Numbered from the stretch's first letter, positions 1 through 9,130 are shown. The stretch is 64,000 nt of DNA from Mesorhizobium loti R88b (GCF_013170845.1 NZ_CP033367.1:3721001-3785000); one strand, 5' to 3'. Program-made: numbers and translations. Notes: a model not told the origin generated them from the letters alone.

Positions 1-937
1 CGAACTCGGCACCGGTGGCCTCATTCTGTCGCGTAACGATGCGGTGGCGATGCGGAGCGAGGACCTCTTCATTTCGCCCGAAAAGGTGACCGTCGACTAC
101 GTCTTCCACAACAACACCGACAAGGATGTCAGCGCGATCGTGGCCTTTCCGATGCCCGACATTTCGGGCGATCCCGAAGAAATGCCGGCGATCCCGGAAA
201 ATCAGAGTGACAATTTCCTCGGCTTCGAGGTGACGATCGACGGCGCGCCGGCAAAGCCGCAGCTCGAACAGAAGGTGTTTGCGCTCGGCATCGACATCAG
301 CGCCGACCTGAAGGCGCAGAATGTGCCGTTCAACCCGTTTGGCGATGCGGCTAAGGCGGCATTGGCAAAACTGCCAAAGGCGGTGGCAGATGACTGGGTC
401 AATCGCGGCATCATCATCGAGGATCCGGAAGGCGACCAAAGCGCCACACCGTCCTATGCGCCATGGTGGCAGCTTCGCTCGACCTATTGGTGGCGCTCGA
501 CCTTTCCGGCCAACAAGGACGTCCATGTTTCGCACCGCTACAAGCCGAGCGTCGGCGGCACGTCCTCGGTCAGTTTCTTCTATGATGGCAAGTTCCAGGG
601 ACGGTACGCCGCCTACAAGACCCGCTATTGCCTGGACGATGCGTTCGAAAATGCGGTGCGCCAGGCTGCGAAGGCCGACGGCTATCCGAAATTCTACGAA
701 AACCGCATCGCCTATATCCTGACCACCGGCGGCAACTGGGCGGCCGGAACCATCGGCAAGTTCAAGCTGACCATCGACAAGGGCAATCCCAAAGCCATGG
801 TCTCGTTCTGCGGCGACAATGTCAAAAAGGTCGGGCCGACGACCTTCGAGATGACTGCGGACGATTTCTATCCCGAGCACAATATCGATATCCTGCTGCT
901 CGAACCCTCGGACAGCAATGGCGGGGACGCGAACTGA
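1..937 (+). CDS. DUF4424 domain protein (5' end outside the window)
   Basis: The reading frame is open from base 2 and runs to TGA at 935-937, giving about 311 visible residues; the true start lies upstream of the window. The visible part begins with ELGTGG followed by LSRNDAVAMRSEDL, which resembles the conserved beginning of DUF4424 proteins. These are exported proteins of unknown function common in Rhizobiales. The chain is rich in Trp and Tyr (a WWQLRSTYWW patch near the middle) and has one Cys pair (YCLDD and SFCGDN). The stop codon overlaps the start of folA (TGATG), so the two genes are probably cotranscribed. No enzymatic motif is visible. The family assignment is by recall of the conserved N-terminal segment and is moderately sure. 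Confidence 0.7.
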   Translation, partial: ELGTGGLILSRNDAVAMRSEDLFISPEKVTVDYVFHNNTDKDVSAIVAFPMPDISGDPEEMPAIPENQSDNFLGFEVTIDGAPAKPQLEQKVFALGIDISADLKAQNVPFNPFGDAAKAALAKLPKAVADDWVNRGIIIEDPEGDQSATPSYAPWWQLRSTYWWRSTFPANKDVHVSHRYKPSVGGTSSVSFFYDGKFQGRYAAYKTRYCLDDAFENAVRQAAKADGYPKFYENRIAYILTTGGNWAAGTIGKFKLTIDKGNPKAMVSFCGDNVKKVGPTTFEMTADDFYPEHNIDILLLEPSDSNGGDAN

Positions 938-1455
938 TGCATGTTGCGATCTACGTCGCCATCGCCGAGAACGACGTGATCGGCCGCGACGGCGGGCTGC
1001 CCTGGCGGCTCTCCACCGATCTCAAGCGTTTCAAGGCCGACACGATGGGCAAGCCCATCATCATGGGCCGCAAGACCTATGAAGGGATCGGCCGGCCACT
1101 GCCGGGCAGGCTGAACATCGTCGTCACCCGCGAGAAGGCCTGGCGCGCCGAGGGCGTCGAGGTGGCGCATACGCTGGAAGCCGCGATCCAGCTGGCAACG
1201 GTGCGCGGACGTTGCATGGCTGGCGTGGACGAAGCCTGCGTCATCGGTGGTGGCGAAATCTATGCCCAGGCGCTGCCGCTGGCCGACCGGCTGCACGTCA
1301 CCCATGTGCTGGCAGCCGTCGATGGGGACGCGCATTTCCCGCCGATCGACCCTCAGACATGGCGCCTGGTCAGTTCGCAGGAGGTTCCGGCGGGGGAAAA
1401 GGACAGCCACGCGACGCGCTATTCGGTTTACGAGCGCCGCAGCGAGATACATTGA
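937..1455 (+). CDS. folA: Dihydrofolate reductase
   Basis: The 172-residue product matches the usual size of type I dihydrofolate reductase, which reduces dihydrofolate to tetrahydrofolate with NADPH in the cytosol. The hallmarks are in order: the GLPWRL substrate loop followed by the acidic active-site residue in STDLKRFK, the NADPH-binding segment MGRKTYEGIG with RPLPGR, and VIGGGEIY in the C-terminal half. The ATG at 937 overlaps the TGA of the preceding DUF4424 gene, which decides the start and suggests coupled translation. About 170 bp then separate it from hflK. Confidence 0.95.
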   Translation: MHVAIYVAIAENDVIGRDGGLPWRLSTDLKRFKADTMGKPIIMGRKTYEGIGRPLPGRLNIVVTREKAWRAEGVEVAHTLEAAIQLATVRGRCMAGVDEACVIGGGEIYAQALPLADRLHVTHVLAAVDGDAHFPPIDPQTWRLVSSQEVPAGEKDSHATRYSVYERRSEIH

Positions 1456-1624
1456 AAGACGAAAAAGCTATTGAAAGACGACAAAGGGTCGCGACCGGCC
1501 CAAAACAGATGATGTCGGCGGGGCATCGCGTTGAAAGCGTGCTGCCACATCCCTATAGAAGAACAACACTGGATTTTGCGCCGTAACTCCGGCGCTTGAG
1601 GGAATTCCAAGCGAAAGGACATTC

Positions 1625-2746
1625 ATGCCCTGGAACGACAAGAGCGGCGGTGGCGGCGGCCCATGGGGCGGCGGCGGCGGCGGTAACAATCAAGGGCCCT
1701 GGGGACAGGGGCCGAAGGGGCCAAGCGGCCCGCAAGGGTCGCCTCCCGACCTCGAGGACATCATCCGCCGTGGCCAGGACCGGTTGCGGCGTGCGCTGCC
1801 CGGTGGCGGCGGTGCCAGTCCGGCCGTGTTCGGCCTGATCGCCGCGGTGCTGGTCGTTCTGTGGGCATTCCAGGCAGTCTATACCGTGCAGCCTGATGAG
1901 GTCGCAGTCGAACTGCGCTTTGGCAAGCCGAAGCCCCAACTCTCTCAGCCCGGCTTGCATTTCCACTGGTGGCCGCTTGAGACCGTCGAGACGGCCAAGA
2001 TTTCCGAGCAGCTCGTCGACATTGGCGGCGGCAACACCAGCGGCAACGGCCTGATGCTGTCGGGAGACCAGAACATCGTCAACGTGCAGTTCTCGGTGGC
2101 CTATCAGGTGTCCGATCCCCGCGCCTACCTGTTCGACGTCTCCGATCCCGATGGCATGCTGCGGCAGGTCGCCGAAAGCGCCATGCGCGAAGCCGTCGGC
2201 CGCCGGCCGGCGCAGGACATCTTTCGCGATGACCGCCAGGGCATAGCGGCGTCGGTGCGCGAAATCATCCAGACGACGCTGGACGGCTACAAGGCCGGTC
2301 TCAACGTCAACGCCGTCTCCATCGAGGATGCAGCACCGCCACGCGAAGTGGCCGATGCGTTCGACGAAGTGCAGCGCGCCGAGCAGGACGAGGACAAGTT
2401 CGTCGAGCAGGCCAACCAATATTCCAACCAGAAGCTCGGCCAGGCGCGCGGCGAGGCGGCACAGGTCCGTGAAGACGCGGCCGCCTACAAGAACCGCGTG
2501 GTGCAGGAAGCCGAAGGTGAGGCCCAGCGCTTCATCTCGGTCTATGACGAATACGTCAAAGCTCCCGACGTCACGCGCAAGCGGCTTTATCTGGAAACCA
2601 TGGAGAAGGTTCTGAAGGATTCGAGCAAGGTCATCGTCGAGCAGGGCAACGGACAAGGCGTCGTGCCTTATCTGCCGCTGCCGGCATTGCAGCCGAAACC
2701 GCCGGCACCGGCCGCGCCTGCCGCGAACACGGGAGGTACCCAGTGA
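1625..2746 (+). CDS. hflK: FtsH protease modulator HflK
   Basis: This 373-residue SPFH/band-7 protein has the typical HflK design. A Gly/Pro/Trp-rich cytosolic N-terminus (about residues 1-45) is followed by one membrane segment near residues 72-90, then by the band-7 domain and a coiled-coil-prone, Glu/Arg/Ala-rich region (about 260-320). The tail is Pro/Ala-rich. HflK assembles with HflC into a large membrane cage that surrounds and restrains the AAA protease FtsH. A ribosome site (AAAGGA) precedes ATG 1625. The stop overlaps the hflC start, as is usual for this operon. Confidence 0.95.
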   Translation: MPWNDKSGGGGGPWGGGGGGNNQGPWGQGPKGPSGPQGSPPDLEDIIRRGQDRLRRALPGGGGASPAVFGLIAAVLVVLWAFQAVYTVQPDEVAVELRFGKPKPQLSQPGLHFHWWPLETVETAKISEQLVDIGGGNTSGNGLMLSGDQNIVNVQFSVAYQVSDPRAYLFDVSDPDGMLRQVAESAMREAVGRRPAQDIFRDDRQGIAASVREIIQTTLDGYKAGLNVNAVSIEDAAPPREVADAFDEVQRAEQDEDKFVEQANQYSNQKLGQARGEAAQVREDAAAYKNRVVQEAEGEAQRFISVYDEYVKAPDVTRKRLYLETMEKVLKDSSKVIVEQGNGQGVVPYLPLPALQPKPPAPAAPAANTGGTQ

Positions 2747-3717
2747 TGGCCAACCGTCTTCCCATCTTCGTCGTCGTAGCGGCGGTCATCCTGTTCCTGA
2801 TCTATTCCTCGGTCTTCGTGGTCAATGCCCGCCAGCAGGCGCTGGTGCTTCGCTTCGGCGAGATCGTCGACGTCAAGAGCGAGCCTGGCATCTATTTCAA
2901 GGCGCCGTTCTCGTTCTTCGACGCCGACACCGTGCAGCTGATCGAGAACCGGGTGCTGCGGTTCGATCTCGACAACATCCGCGTCCAGGTGTCGGGCGGC
3001 AAGTTCTATGAGGTCGATGCCTTCATCGCCTATCGCATCTCGGATCCGCGCGTCTTCCGTGCCGCCGTATCCGGTCAGATCGAACTGGCTGAAGCGCGCC
3101 TGCGGACCCGTCTCGACGCTGCCTTGCGCCGCGTTTACGGTCTGCGCGATTTCGAGGCGGCGCTTTCGGAAGAGCGTGCGGTGATGATGCGCGAAGTGCG
3201 CGATCAGCTCCGGCCCGACGCCACCTCGCTTGGCCTGCAGATCGAGGATGTCCGCATCCGCCGTACCGACCTCACGGCCGAGGTTTCACAGCAGACCTAC
3301 GACCGCATGAAGGCGGAACGCCTGGCGGAAGCGGCGCGGCTTAGGGCACGGGGCAACGAAGCGGCACAGCGCATCACGGCGCGGGCTGATCGCGAAGTGG
3401 TCGAGATCGTCGCCGAAGCGCAAAAGGAGTCCGAGATCCTGCGCGGCGAGGGCGAAGCCCAGCGCAGCGCCACCTTCGCCGGAGCCTATCAGCGCGATCC
3501 CGCCTTCTTCGACTTCTACCGCTCGATGAATGCCTATGGCACCGCACTGGACAACACCGGAACGACGATGGTTCTGTCGCCGAATTCGGAGTTCTTCCGC
3601 TTCTTCCGTGACCCCGACGGCAAGGAAGGGCAGGCGAAGCCGACACCGGCGGCTCCAGCAGCACCGGCGACGGCACCTGCAGCGCCGGCGACACAACCCA
3701 GCACCGGCCAGCAATAG
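2746..3717 (+). CDS. hflC: FtsH protease modulator HflC
   Basis: This is the HflC partner of HflK (323 residues). It has a single N-terminal membrane segment at about residues 5-22, then the SPFH domain beginning with VNARQQALVLRFGEIV, and a coiled-coil region containing ERLAEAARLRARG and AQRITARADREVVEIVAEA. The C-terminus is an Ala/Pro-rich low-complexity tail. ATG 2746 shares its A with the TGA of hflK, while an in-frame GTG at 2743 is the less likely alternative. A small DUF2065 gene follows after 3 bp, so hflK-hflC-DUF2065-degP probably form one envelope quality-control operon. Confidence 0.95.
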   Translation: MANRLPIFVVVAAVILFLIYSSVFVVNARQQALVLRFGEIVDVKSEPGIYFKAPFSFFDADTVQLIENRVLRFDLDNIRVQVSGGKFYEVDAFIAYRISDPRVFRAAVSGQIELAEARLRTRLDAALRRVYGLRDFEAALSEERAVMMREVRDQLRPDATSLGLQIEDVRIRRTDLTAEVSQQTYDRMKAERLAEAARLRARGNEAAQRITARADREVVEIVAEAQKESEILRGEGEAQRSATFAGAYQRDPAFFDFYRSMNAYGTALDNTGTTMVLSPNSEFFRFFRDPDGKEGQAKPTPAAPAAPATAPAAPATQPSTGQQ

Positions 3718-3720
3718 CCG

Positions 3721-3909
3721 GTGCAGGACTTTCTCGCCGCCATGGGCCTCGTCCTCGTGATTGAAGGGCTGGTCTATGGCGGCTTTCCCGGCCTTGCCAG
3801 GAAACTTGCCACTGAAGTGCTGTCGCTGCCGGAAAATGCCTTACGGATCGCCGGGCTGGTTGCGATCGCCTTCGGTGTCGGCATCGTTTGGCTGGTGCGG
3901 GGCGGATGA
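3721..3909 (+). CDS. DUF2065 small membrane protein
   Basis: This 62-residue protein starts at GTG 3721, three bases after the hflC stop. It has two hydrophobic segments (about residues 5-21 and 40-58) joined by a short basic loop, GFPGLARKLATEVLSLPENALR. This is the DUF2065 (YjeT-like) layout, and the gene commonly lies just downstream of hflC in proteobacteria. Its biochemical role is not known; position suggests an accessory to HflKC or FtsH at the inner membrane. Short size and the GTG start are the only weak points. Confidence 0.85.
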   Translation: MQDFLAAMGLVLVIEGLVYGGFPGLARKLATEVLSLPENALRIAGLVAIAFGVGIVWLVRGG

Positions 3910-4054
3910 GGGCAGCGTCGTCGCGGAATAACGAGCGATTTGCACTCTGCCGATAGCCACAGCCGCAAACGTGCCGTATTTCTTGCCATCATGGCGCTAC
4001 GCGGCGTTTTCGTCGAAGCGCTTTTCTCTTTTTAGAATTCCGGGAGGCTTCTCG

Positions 4055-5569
4055 ATGACATCCACATCCCTTTTGCGCGCGGCACGGCGGACGCTGATCG
4101 CCGGAACAGCAGCACTTATTGTCGGCGCAACCGCCGTCCCGTCCTTTACGCCGCCGGCCTTCGCAGCCGATGGACCTGCCTCAGTGGCTGACCTGGCGGA
4201 CCGTGTGCTGGGCGCGGTGGTCAACATCTCGACCTCGCAGACAGTGAAGGGCACGGAAGGTCCGGGCGCGGTGCCGATGCCGCAGCTGCCGGAAGGGTCG
4301 CCCTTCCAGGATTTCTTCGACGATTTCTTCAAAAACAAGGGCGGCGACAAGGATGCCGGCTCGCAGAAGGTCCAGTCGCTGGGCTCCGGCTTCGTCATCG
4401 ACGCCGAGCAAGGCATCGTCGTCACCAACAACCACGTGATCGCGGATGCCGACGATATCGAGGTCAATTTCTCCGATGGCATCACCTTGAAGGCGACGCT
4501 GGTCGGCACCGACACCAAGACCGATGTCGCGGTGCTCAAGGTCGATCCGAAGGGCCACAAGCTGACCGCGGTGAAGTTCGGCGATTCCACCAAGATGCGC
4601 GTCGGCGACTGGGTGATGGCGGTCGGCAATCCCTTCGGCCTCGGCGGAACGGTCACGGTCGGCATCGTCTCGGCCCGCAACCGCGATATCAATTCCGGCC
4701 CCTATGACGACTTCATCCAGACCGATGCCGCGATCAATCGCGGCAATTCGGGCGGCCCGCTGTTCAACAGCGCGGGTGAAGTCATCGGCATGAACACCGC
4801 GATCATTTCGCCGTCCGGCGGTTCGATCGGCATCGGTTTCTCGATTCCCTCGCAGCTTGCCTCGGGCGTCGTCGATCAGCTGCGTCAGTATGGCGAGACA
4901 CGGCGCGGCTGGCTCGGCGTGCGTATCCAGCCGGTGACGGACGACATCGCCGAAAGCCTCGGCATGGCGACGGCCAAGGGTGCGCTGGTGGCCGGCGTCA
5001 TCAAGGGCGGACCTGTCGACAACGGCACCATCCAGGCTGGCGACGTCATCATCAAGTTCGACGGCAAGGACATCCATGAAATGCGCGACCTGCCGCGCGT
5101 CGTCGCCGAAAGCCCGGTCGGCAAGGCGGTCGACGTGCTGATCGTGCGCAAGGGCGTCGAGCAGACGGTGAAGGTGACGCTCGGACGGCTCGAGGATGGC
5201 GAGAAGCTCGCCAGTGGCGAGAATGGCAACACCGACCAGGACAAGGGCGACAAGACTCCGGCCGTTTCGACCGCCTCGGTGCTCGGCATGACCGTCGGCG
5301 AGATCAATGACGAAACGCGCAAGAAGTTCGGCATCGCGGCCGATGTTTCCGGCGTCGTCATCACCGATGTGGCCAAGGACTCGGCCGCTGCCGAGCGCGG
5401 CATCCAGCCCGGCGAAGTGATCACCGAGATCGCACAGGAATCGGTCGCCACGCCCAAGGACGTCATGGACCGGATCGGCGCGCTGAAGGAGCAGGGGCGC
5501 AAGAACGCGCTCTTGATGCTGGCGTCCAAGACCGGTGAGTTGCGCTTCGTGACGATCCGGATGGATTGA
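4055..5569 (+). CDS. degP: Periplasmic serine endoprotease, DegP/Do (HtrA) family
   Basis: The 504-residue protein starts at ATG 4055, 7 bases after a GGGAGG ribosome site. A longer in-frame start at 3971 has no such site and would bury the signal peptide. A signal peptide (about residues 1-37, ending AFAADG) directs it to the periplasm. The trypsin-like triad is visible as His127 (TNNHVI), Asp157 (TDVAVLKV) and Ser232 (GNSGGPL). Two PDZ domains follow, near residues 280-380 and 410-500. DegP degrades or refolds damaged envelope proteins. It lies 145 bp after DUF2065 and ends at a strong terminator. Confidence 0.95.
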   Translation: MTSTSLLRAARRTLIAGTAALIVGATAVPSFTPPAFAADGPASVADLADRVLGAVVNISTSQTVKGTEGPGAVPMPQLPEGSPFQDFFDDFFKNKGGDKDAGSQKVQSLGSGFVIDAEQGIVVTNNHVIADADDIEVNFSDGITLKATLVGTDTKTDVAVLKVDPKGHKLTAVKFGDSTKMRVGDWVMAVGNPFGLGGTVTVGIVSARNRDINSGPYDDFIQTDAAINRGNSGGPLFNSAGEVIGMNTAIISPSGGSIGIGFSIPSQLASGVVDQLRQYGETRRGWLGVRIQPVTDDIAESLGMATAKGALVAGVIKGGPVDNGTIQAGDVIIKFDGKDIHEMRDLPRVVAESPVGKAVDVLIVRKGVEQTVKVTLGRLEDGEKLASGENGNTDQDKGDKTPAVSTASVLGMTVGEINDETRKKFGIAADVSGVVITDVAKDSAAAERGIQPGEVITEIAQESVATPKDVMDRIGALKEQGRKNALLMLASKTGELRFVTIRMD

Positions 5570-5593
5570 GGTTTCAATCCGCGGATTTCAAAA

Positions 5594-5620
5594 GGCGGCT
5601 AACCAGCCGCCTTTTTTCTT
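5594..5620 (+). terminator. Rho-independent terminator after degP
   Basis: A perfect 7-bp stem (GGCGGCT at 5594-5600 with AGCCGCC at 5605-5611) encloses a 4-nt AACC loop and is followed by six T residues. It ends the hflKC-degP transcript. The stop codon of the convergent acetyltransferase gene (5599-5601) lies inside the stem. Confidence 0.9.
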
Positions 5621-6171
5621 GCATGCCAGTCGTCCCGCGAAAGCCTGTAGAAAACATGCCGCTTGAGTGCGGGATGGCTATCGGGAATGCCGGGGTGGTC
5701 AAAATCGGCAGAGGGATCGGCGGTCATGCCGAGGCGTTCCATGACGGCGGTGGAGCGCCTGTTGTTATCGACGGCGAAACAGACGATCTCGCCAAGTCCG
5801 AGCTTTTCGAAGCCGTAGGCCAGCCAGGCTTCCGAGGCCTCTGTGACGTAGCCCTTGCCCCAGAATTCGGGTGCCAGCCGCCAGCCGATCTCGATGGTGC
5901 CCGCCGGCAGGAACGGCAAGTGGTCGGTTCCCATCAGGCCGGCAAAGCCGACGCACTGATCTGATGCGGCGATCTCGACCGCGGTAAAGCCATAGCCTTT
6001 TTGCTCGATCGATGCGCGCAATTCATCCATCTTGGCATCCGCCTGGGCACGGTCACGGCGGAACGGGAAGAACTCCATGACGCGCTCATCGGAGTTGATA
6101 CGATGGAAGAGCTCACGGTCACGGTCTGCCCAATTGCGCAGGATGAGCCGCTCGGTGCGCATGGGTTTCAT
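5599..6171 (-). CDS. GNAT-family N-acetyltransferase (RimJ/RimL type)
   Basis: The 190-residue product begins MRTERLILRNWADRD, the usual opening of RimJ/RimL-like GNAT enzymes, and contains the acetyl-CoA-binding region IGWRLAPEFWGKGYVTEA followed by NRRSTAVMERLGM. Such enzymes acetylate amino groups of proteins or small molecules; the substrate cannot be read from sequence. Its ATG overlaps the stop of serB as ATGA (6168-6171), so the two are translationally coupled. The stop codon falls within the degP terminator hairpin. Confidence 0.85.
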   Translation of the reverse strand: MKPMRTERLILRNWADRDRELFHRINSDERVMEFFPFRRDRAQADAKMDELRASIEQKGYGFTAVEIAASDQCVGFAGLMGTDHLPFLPAGTIEIGWRLAPEFWGKGYVTEASEAWLAYGFEKLGLGEIVCFAVDNNRRSTAVMERLGMTADPSADFDHPGIPDSHPALKRHVFYRLSRDDWHARKKAAG

Positions 6172-7055
6172 CTAGCGAACTCTTCTTGGCGATAACCCTG
6201 CAGATAGAGCAATGCGGTCAGGTCGCCGTGGTCGATGCGAGCCTTCGCCTGCGCAGCCACTGTCGGTTTGGCATGCAGCGCCACACCGGTTCCGGCAAGG
6301 TGGATCATGTCGAGATCATTGGCGCCATCACCGACGGCGATCGCGTCGGCCGGCGTCAATCCAAGGCGGGCCGAGATTTCGATCAGGGCATCTGCCTTGG
6401 CGGCGCGGCCGAGGATCGGCTCGCCGACCAGGCCGGTGAAGCGTCCGTCCTGTTCGAGCAGGCGATTGGCACGGTTTTCCTGGAATCCGAGCATGGAAGC
6501 GATGCGCGTCGTGAACACTTCGAAGCCGCCCGAGACAAGTGCCGTCCAGGCGCCGTTGGCGCGCATGGTCTGGACCAGCGCGCGGCCGCCAGAGGCCAAT
6601 GTCAGCCGATTGGCGACGATGCGGTCGACGACGGCGGCATCGAGGCCCTTCAGAAGTGCAACGCGCTCGCGCAACGCCGGCTCGAAGGCGATCTCGCCAT
6701 TCATCGACCGCGCGGTGATCGCCGCAACGCGATCCTTGACGCCAATCTCGTCGGCCAGTTCGTCGATGCATTCCTGGTCGATCATGGTCGAATCCATGTC
6801 GGCGATGAGGATTTTCTTGCGGCGCGTTTCGGCCTGCTGGACGATCACGTCGACCGGTTCCGCGGCCAGTGCTGCCCGCAGGGCATCAGTGGTCTCGGTG
6901 GGATCAGCCTCTTGCGGCAAGGCAAGATCGCAGGCAATGCCTTCGGCCAGCCAGACGACAGCGCTTGCGCCCACCGACCGTGAGGCCATATTCGCAAGCG
7001 ACGGCGACAGAGCGCGGTCGGCGGGACGGGAAACAAGCGTGGCAATGAGCGGCAT
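6168..7055 (-). CDS. serB: Phosphoserine phosphatase SerB
   Basis: This HAD-superfamily phosphatase (295 residues from ATG 7055) hydrolyses phosphoserine in the last step of serine synthesis. An N-terminal regulatory domain (about residues 1-75) precedes the catalytic core. Motif I is ADMDSTMI with the nucleophile and general-acid aspartates, motif II is LVSGGF, and the metal-binding motif is GDGANDLDM. The frame stays open to 7196, but MPLIATLVSRPADRAL is the natural N-terminus. The 5' end overlaps the divergent miaA start by 11 bp if both chosen starts are right. A GNAT gene is coupled downstream. Confidence 0.93.
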   Translation of the reverse strand: MPLIATLVSRPADRALSPSLANMASRSVGASAVVWLAEGIACDLALPQEADPTETTDALRAALAAEPVDVIVQQAETRRKKILIADMDSTMIDQECIDELADEIGVKDRVAAITARSMNGEIAFEPALRERVALLKGLDAAVVDRIVANRLTLASGGRALVQTMRANGAWTALVSGGFEVFTTRIASMLGFQENRANRLLEQDGRFTGLVGEPILGRAAKADALIEISARLGLTPADAIAVGDGANDLDMIHLAGTGVALHAKPTVAAQAKARIDHGDLTALLYLQGYRQEEFAR

Positions 7056-8010
7056 CGAGAATTCCGGCACGGATGCGGGCGAAGGCCGCGTGAAGAACGC
7101 GATCCTGATAGCCGGGCCGACCGCCAGCGGCAAGTCGGCACTCGCACTCGATCTGGCCGAACGCACGGGCGGCGTCATCGTCAACACCGATTCCATGCAA
7201 GGCTATTCGGTGCTCGATGTGCTGACCGCCCGGCCGGAGCCGGCCGACCTGGCGAGAGTGCCGCATTTTCTCTACGGCCATGTCCATCCCGGTACCGCCT
7301 ATTCGACCGGCGCGTGGCTGCGCGATGTGATGAAACTCATCGACGACGGAACGCTGTCACGGCGGCCAGTCTTCGTCGGCGGCACCGGGCTTTATTTTCG
7401 CGCGCTGGCCGAGGGCATTTCGGAAATGCCTGATATTCCGGCGCGCATCCGCGACCGCTGGCGCTATGAGCTGAAGGAGCAAGGCGCGGTCAAGCTGCAC
7501 GCGCTGCTGCTGCGCGAGGATTCGAAAGCCGCCATGCAGCTGAAGCCGACGGACAGCCAACGGGTCGTGCGAGCGCTCGAAGTTCTCGACGCCTCCGGCC
7601 GATCGATCCTGGAATGGCAGGCCGAGCGCGGCCGGCCGCTCATCGACAGGCAGACCGCGCATTTCCTCGTCATCGAGCCGGACCGGGCGGCGCTTGTCGA
7701 TCGCATTGAAAGGCGTTTCGACCAGATGCTGGACAAGGGCGCGCTGGAGGAAGTCAGGCAAATTGCGGCCCTTCGCCTCAATGACGACCTGCCGGCGATG
7801 AAGGCGATCGGTGTTCGCGAATTGCAGGCGGCGATGGCTGGACAATCCAGCTTTCCCGAAGCGATCGAGCGCGCCAAGATCGCGACCCGGCAATATGCCA
7901 AGCGGCAGGCGACGTGGTTTCGCCATCAACTGGGGCCGCAATGGCAAAGATTGCGCCCCGGTGACGATCTCGAAACCACGATCCAAACACTTGTTGCTAA
8001 TGCAACTTAA
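7045..8010 (+). CDS. miaA: tRNA dimethylallyltransferase MiaA
   Basis: MiaA transfers the dimethylallyl group from DMAPP to A37 of tRNAs that read UNN codons. The sequence shows the P-loop GPTASGKS, the DSMQ motif that contacts the tRNA base, FVGGTGLYFRAL, and the C-terminal region RQYAKRQATWFRHQ. From ATG 7045 it is 321 residues, a normal length. GTG 7090 (VKNAILIAGP) is a shorter alternative that would avoid overlap with the divergent serB start. The frame extends much further upstream, but that part is antisense to serB. Confidence 0.93.
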   Translation: MSGIENSGTDAGEGRVKNAILIAGPTASGKSALALDLAERTGGVIVNTDSMQGYSVLDVLTARPEPADLARVPHFLYGHVHPGTAYSTGAWLRDVMKLIDDGTLSRRPVFVGGTGLYFRALAEGISEMPDIPARIRDRWRYELKEQGAVKLHALLLREDSKAAMQLKPTDSQRVVRALEVLDASGRSILEWQAERGRPLIDRQTAHFLVIEPDRAALVDRIERRFDQMLDKGALEEVRQIAALRLNDDLPAMKAIGVRELQAAMAGQSSFPEAIERAKIATRQYAKRQATWFRHQLGPQWQRLRPGDDLETTIQTLVANAT

Positions 8011-8114
8011 AAAGTTGACCTTGAGGGAAGGGTTCGCGCCGAAGTTGTTGCAATTAACGCTCCGTAAGGCGGTCCGTGCCATAAGATCGGTGGGCACTTT
8101 CGATCGGGGAGCAG

Positions 8115-8906
8115 ATGCGTTTCCATAAGGCGGAATCCGCTTTTTTCGTCTTTATTTTCGTGATCCTCGCCGCTGGCCTGGTGACACTGCATGCCTATGG
8201 GCTCTTGCAATCCTTCGCCACGGAACTCACCACGCAGTCCGGCATGGACAAAGTCATCTATCTCAACAAGCTGTTGTTCGCGACCGGCGTGCTGCTGGCG
8301 ACCGCGCTGTTTTTCGGTATCTTCTTCATCTACCCGCTGATCCGCAAACAGGCGACGGAGGAAGGCAAGCTGCGCGCCATGACGGTTTCGCTCAGCGCCC
8401 GCTCCGAAACGCTCGAGCACGCCGCCCTGACCGATGGCCTGACCGGGATGCAGAACCGGCGCTATTTCGACGATGCGCTGAAGGAATATCTCGAGGAGTT
8501 CCGGCGCATCGAGAAGCCGGTCGGGCTGATGATCCTGGATCTCGATCATTTCAAGCAGGTCAATGACACGCACGGACATGATGTCGGCGACGAGGTGCTC
8601 AAGGCTGTCGCCAACTGCCTCAAGGATATGACACGTTTCCACGATGTGGTGGCGCGGCTGGGCGGCGAGGAGTTTGCGGTGGTCACACCCAATATGGAGG
8701 CGGAGTTGCTGGCCAAATTCGCCGAGCGCATCCGCAAGGCGATCGCCAACATGTCCGTCCTTTCAGGCAATGTCCGGCTCAAGATCACCACCAGCGTCGG
8801 TCTTGCCGTCTGGGACCGCAAGGAAACGGCGGAAGAGTTCTATCGCCGCGCCGACCGCCAGCTCTATGAGGCGAAGAGGCAAGGCCGCAACCGCGTCTGC
8901 GCCTAA
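8115..8906 (+). CDS. Membrane-bound diguanylate cyclase (GGDEF)
   Basis: The 263-residue protein has two membrane segments (about residues 8-30 and 52-74) that enclose a roughly 20-residue periplasmic loop, then a GGDEF domain in the cytosol. The signature is present as GGEEF, together with LTGMQNRRYF and LDLDHFKQVND for metal and GTP binding. An RFHD sequence lies exactly five residues before GGEEF, which fits the RxxD inhibitory site for c-di-GMP product control. It should therefore make c-di-GMP and be feedback-limited. ATG 8115 follows a GGGGAG ribosome site. No EAL partner is nearby. Confidence 0.9.
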   Translation: MRFHKAESAFFVFIFVILAAGLVTLHAYGLLQSFATELTTQSGMDKVIYLNKLLFATGVLLATALFFGIFFIYPLIRKQATEEGKLRAMTVSLSARSETLEHAALTDGLTGMQNRRYFDDALKEYLEEFRRIEKPVGLMILDLDHFKQVNDTHGHDVGDEVLKAVANCLKDMTRFHDVVARLGGEEFAVVTPNMEAELLAKFAERIRKAIANMSVLSGNVRLKITTSVGLAVWDRKETAEEFYRRADRQLYEAKRQGRNRVCA

Positions 8907-8969
8907 AATCCCATCATTGAATTCGTGAAGCCGGCCCTCTGCCGCTGTTTTCTGCGCTTCCGGTGCTCA

Positions 8970-9008
8970 CGGACCAAAAGTCCGCTCCGCTCCGGTTCTC
9001 GAAAACCG
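8970..9008. repeat. Two short adjacent hairpins in an intergenic gap
   Basis: In the gap between the GGDEF gene and the convergent ATPase gene there are two small perfect inverted repeats. One is CGGAC (8970-8974) with GTCCG (8980-8984) around CAAAA; the other is CGGTT (8993-8997) with AACCG (9004-9008). They may be part of a dispersed intergenic repeat or a weak transcription end. The rest of 8907-9130 shows no coding potential I trust. Confidence 0.35.
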
Positions 9009-9130
9009 CACCAGCCGACTCGGCCTGACGAATTCCCTGACTGGATTTACCCTGGCTGGCCAACGAAGCTCGGCGCTTGGATGTTTGAAGCAGGTGCTCA
9101 GATTATCGGCAGGTGGACTTGACGCCAGAC

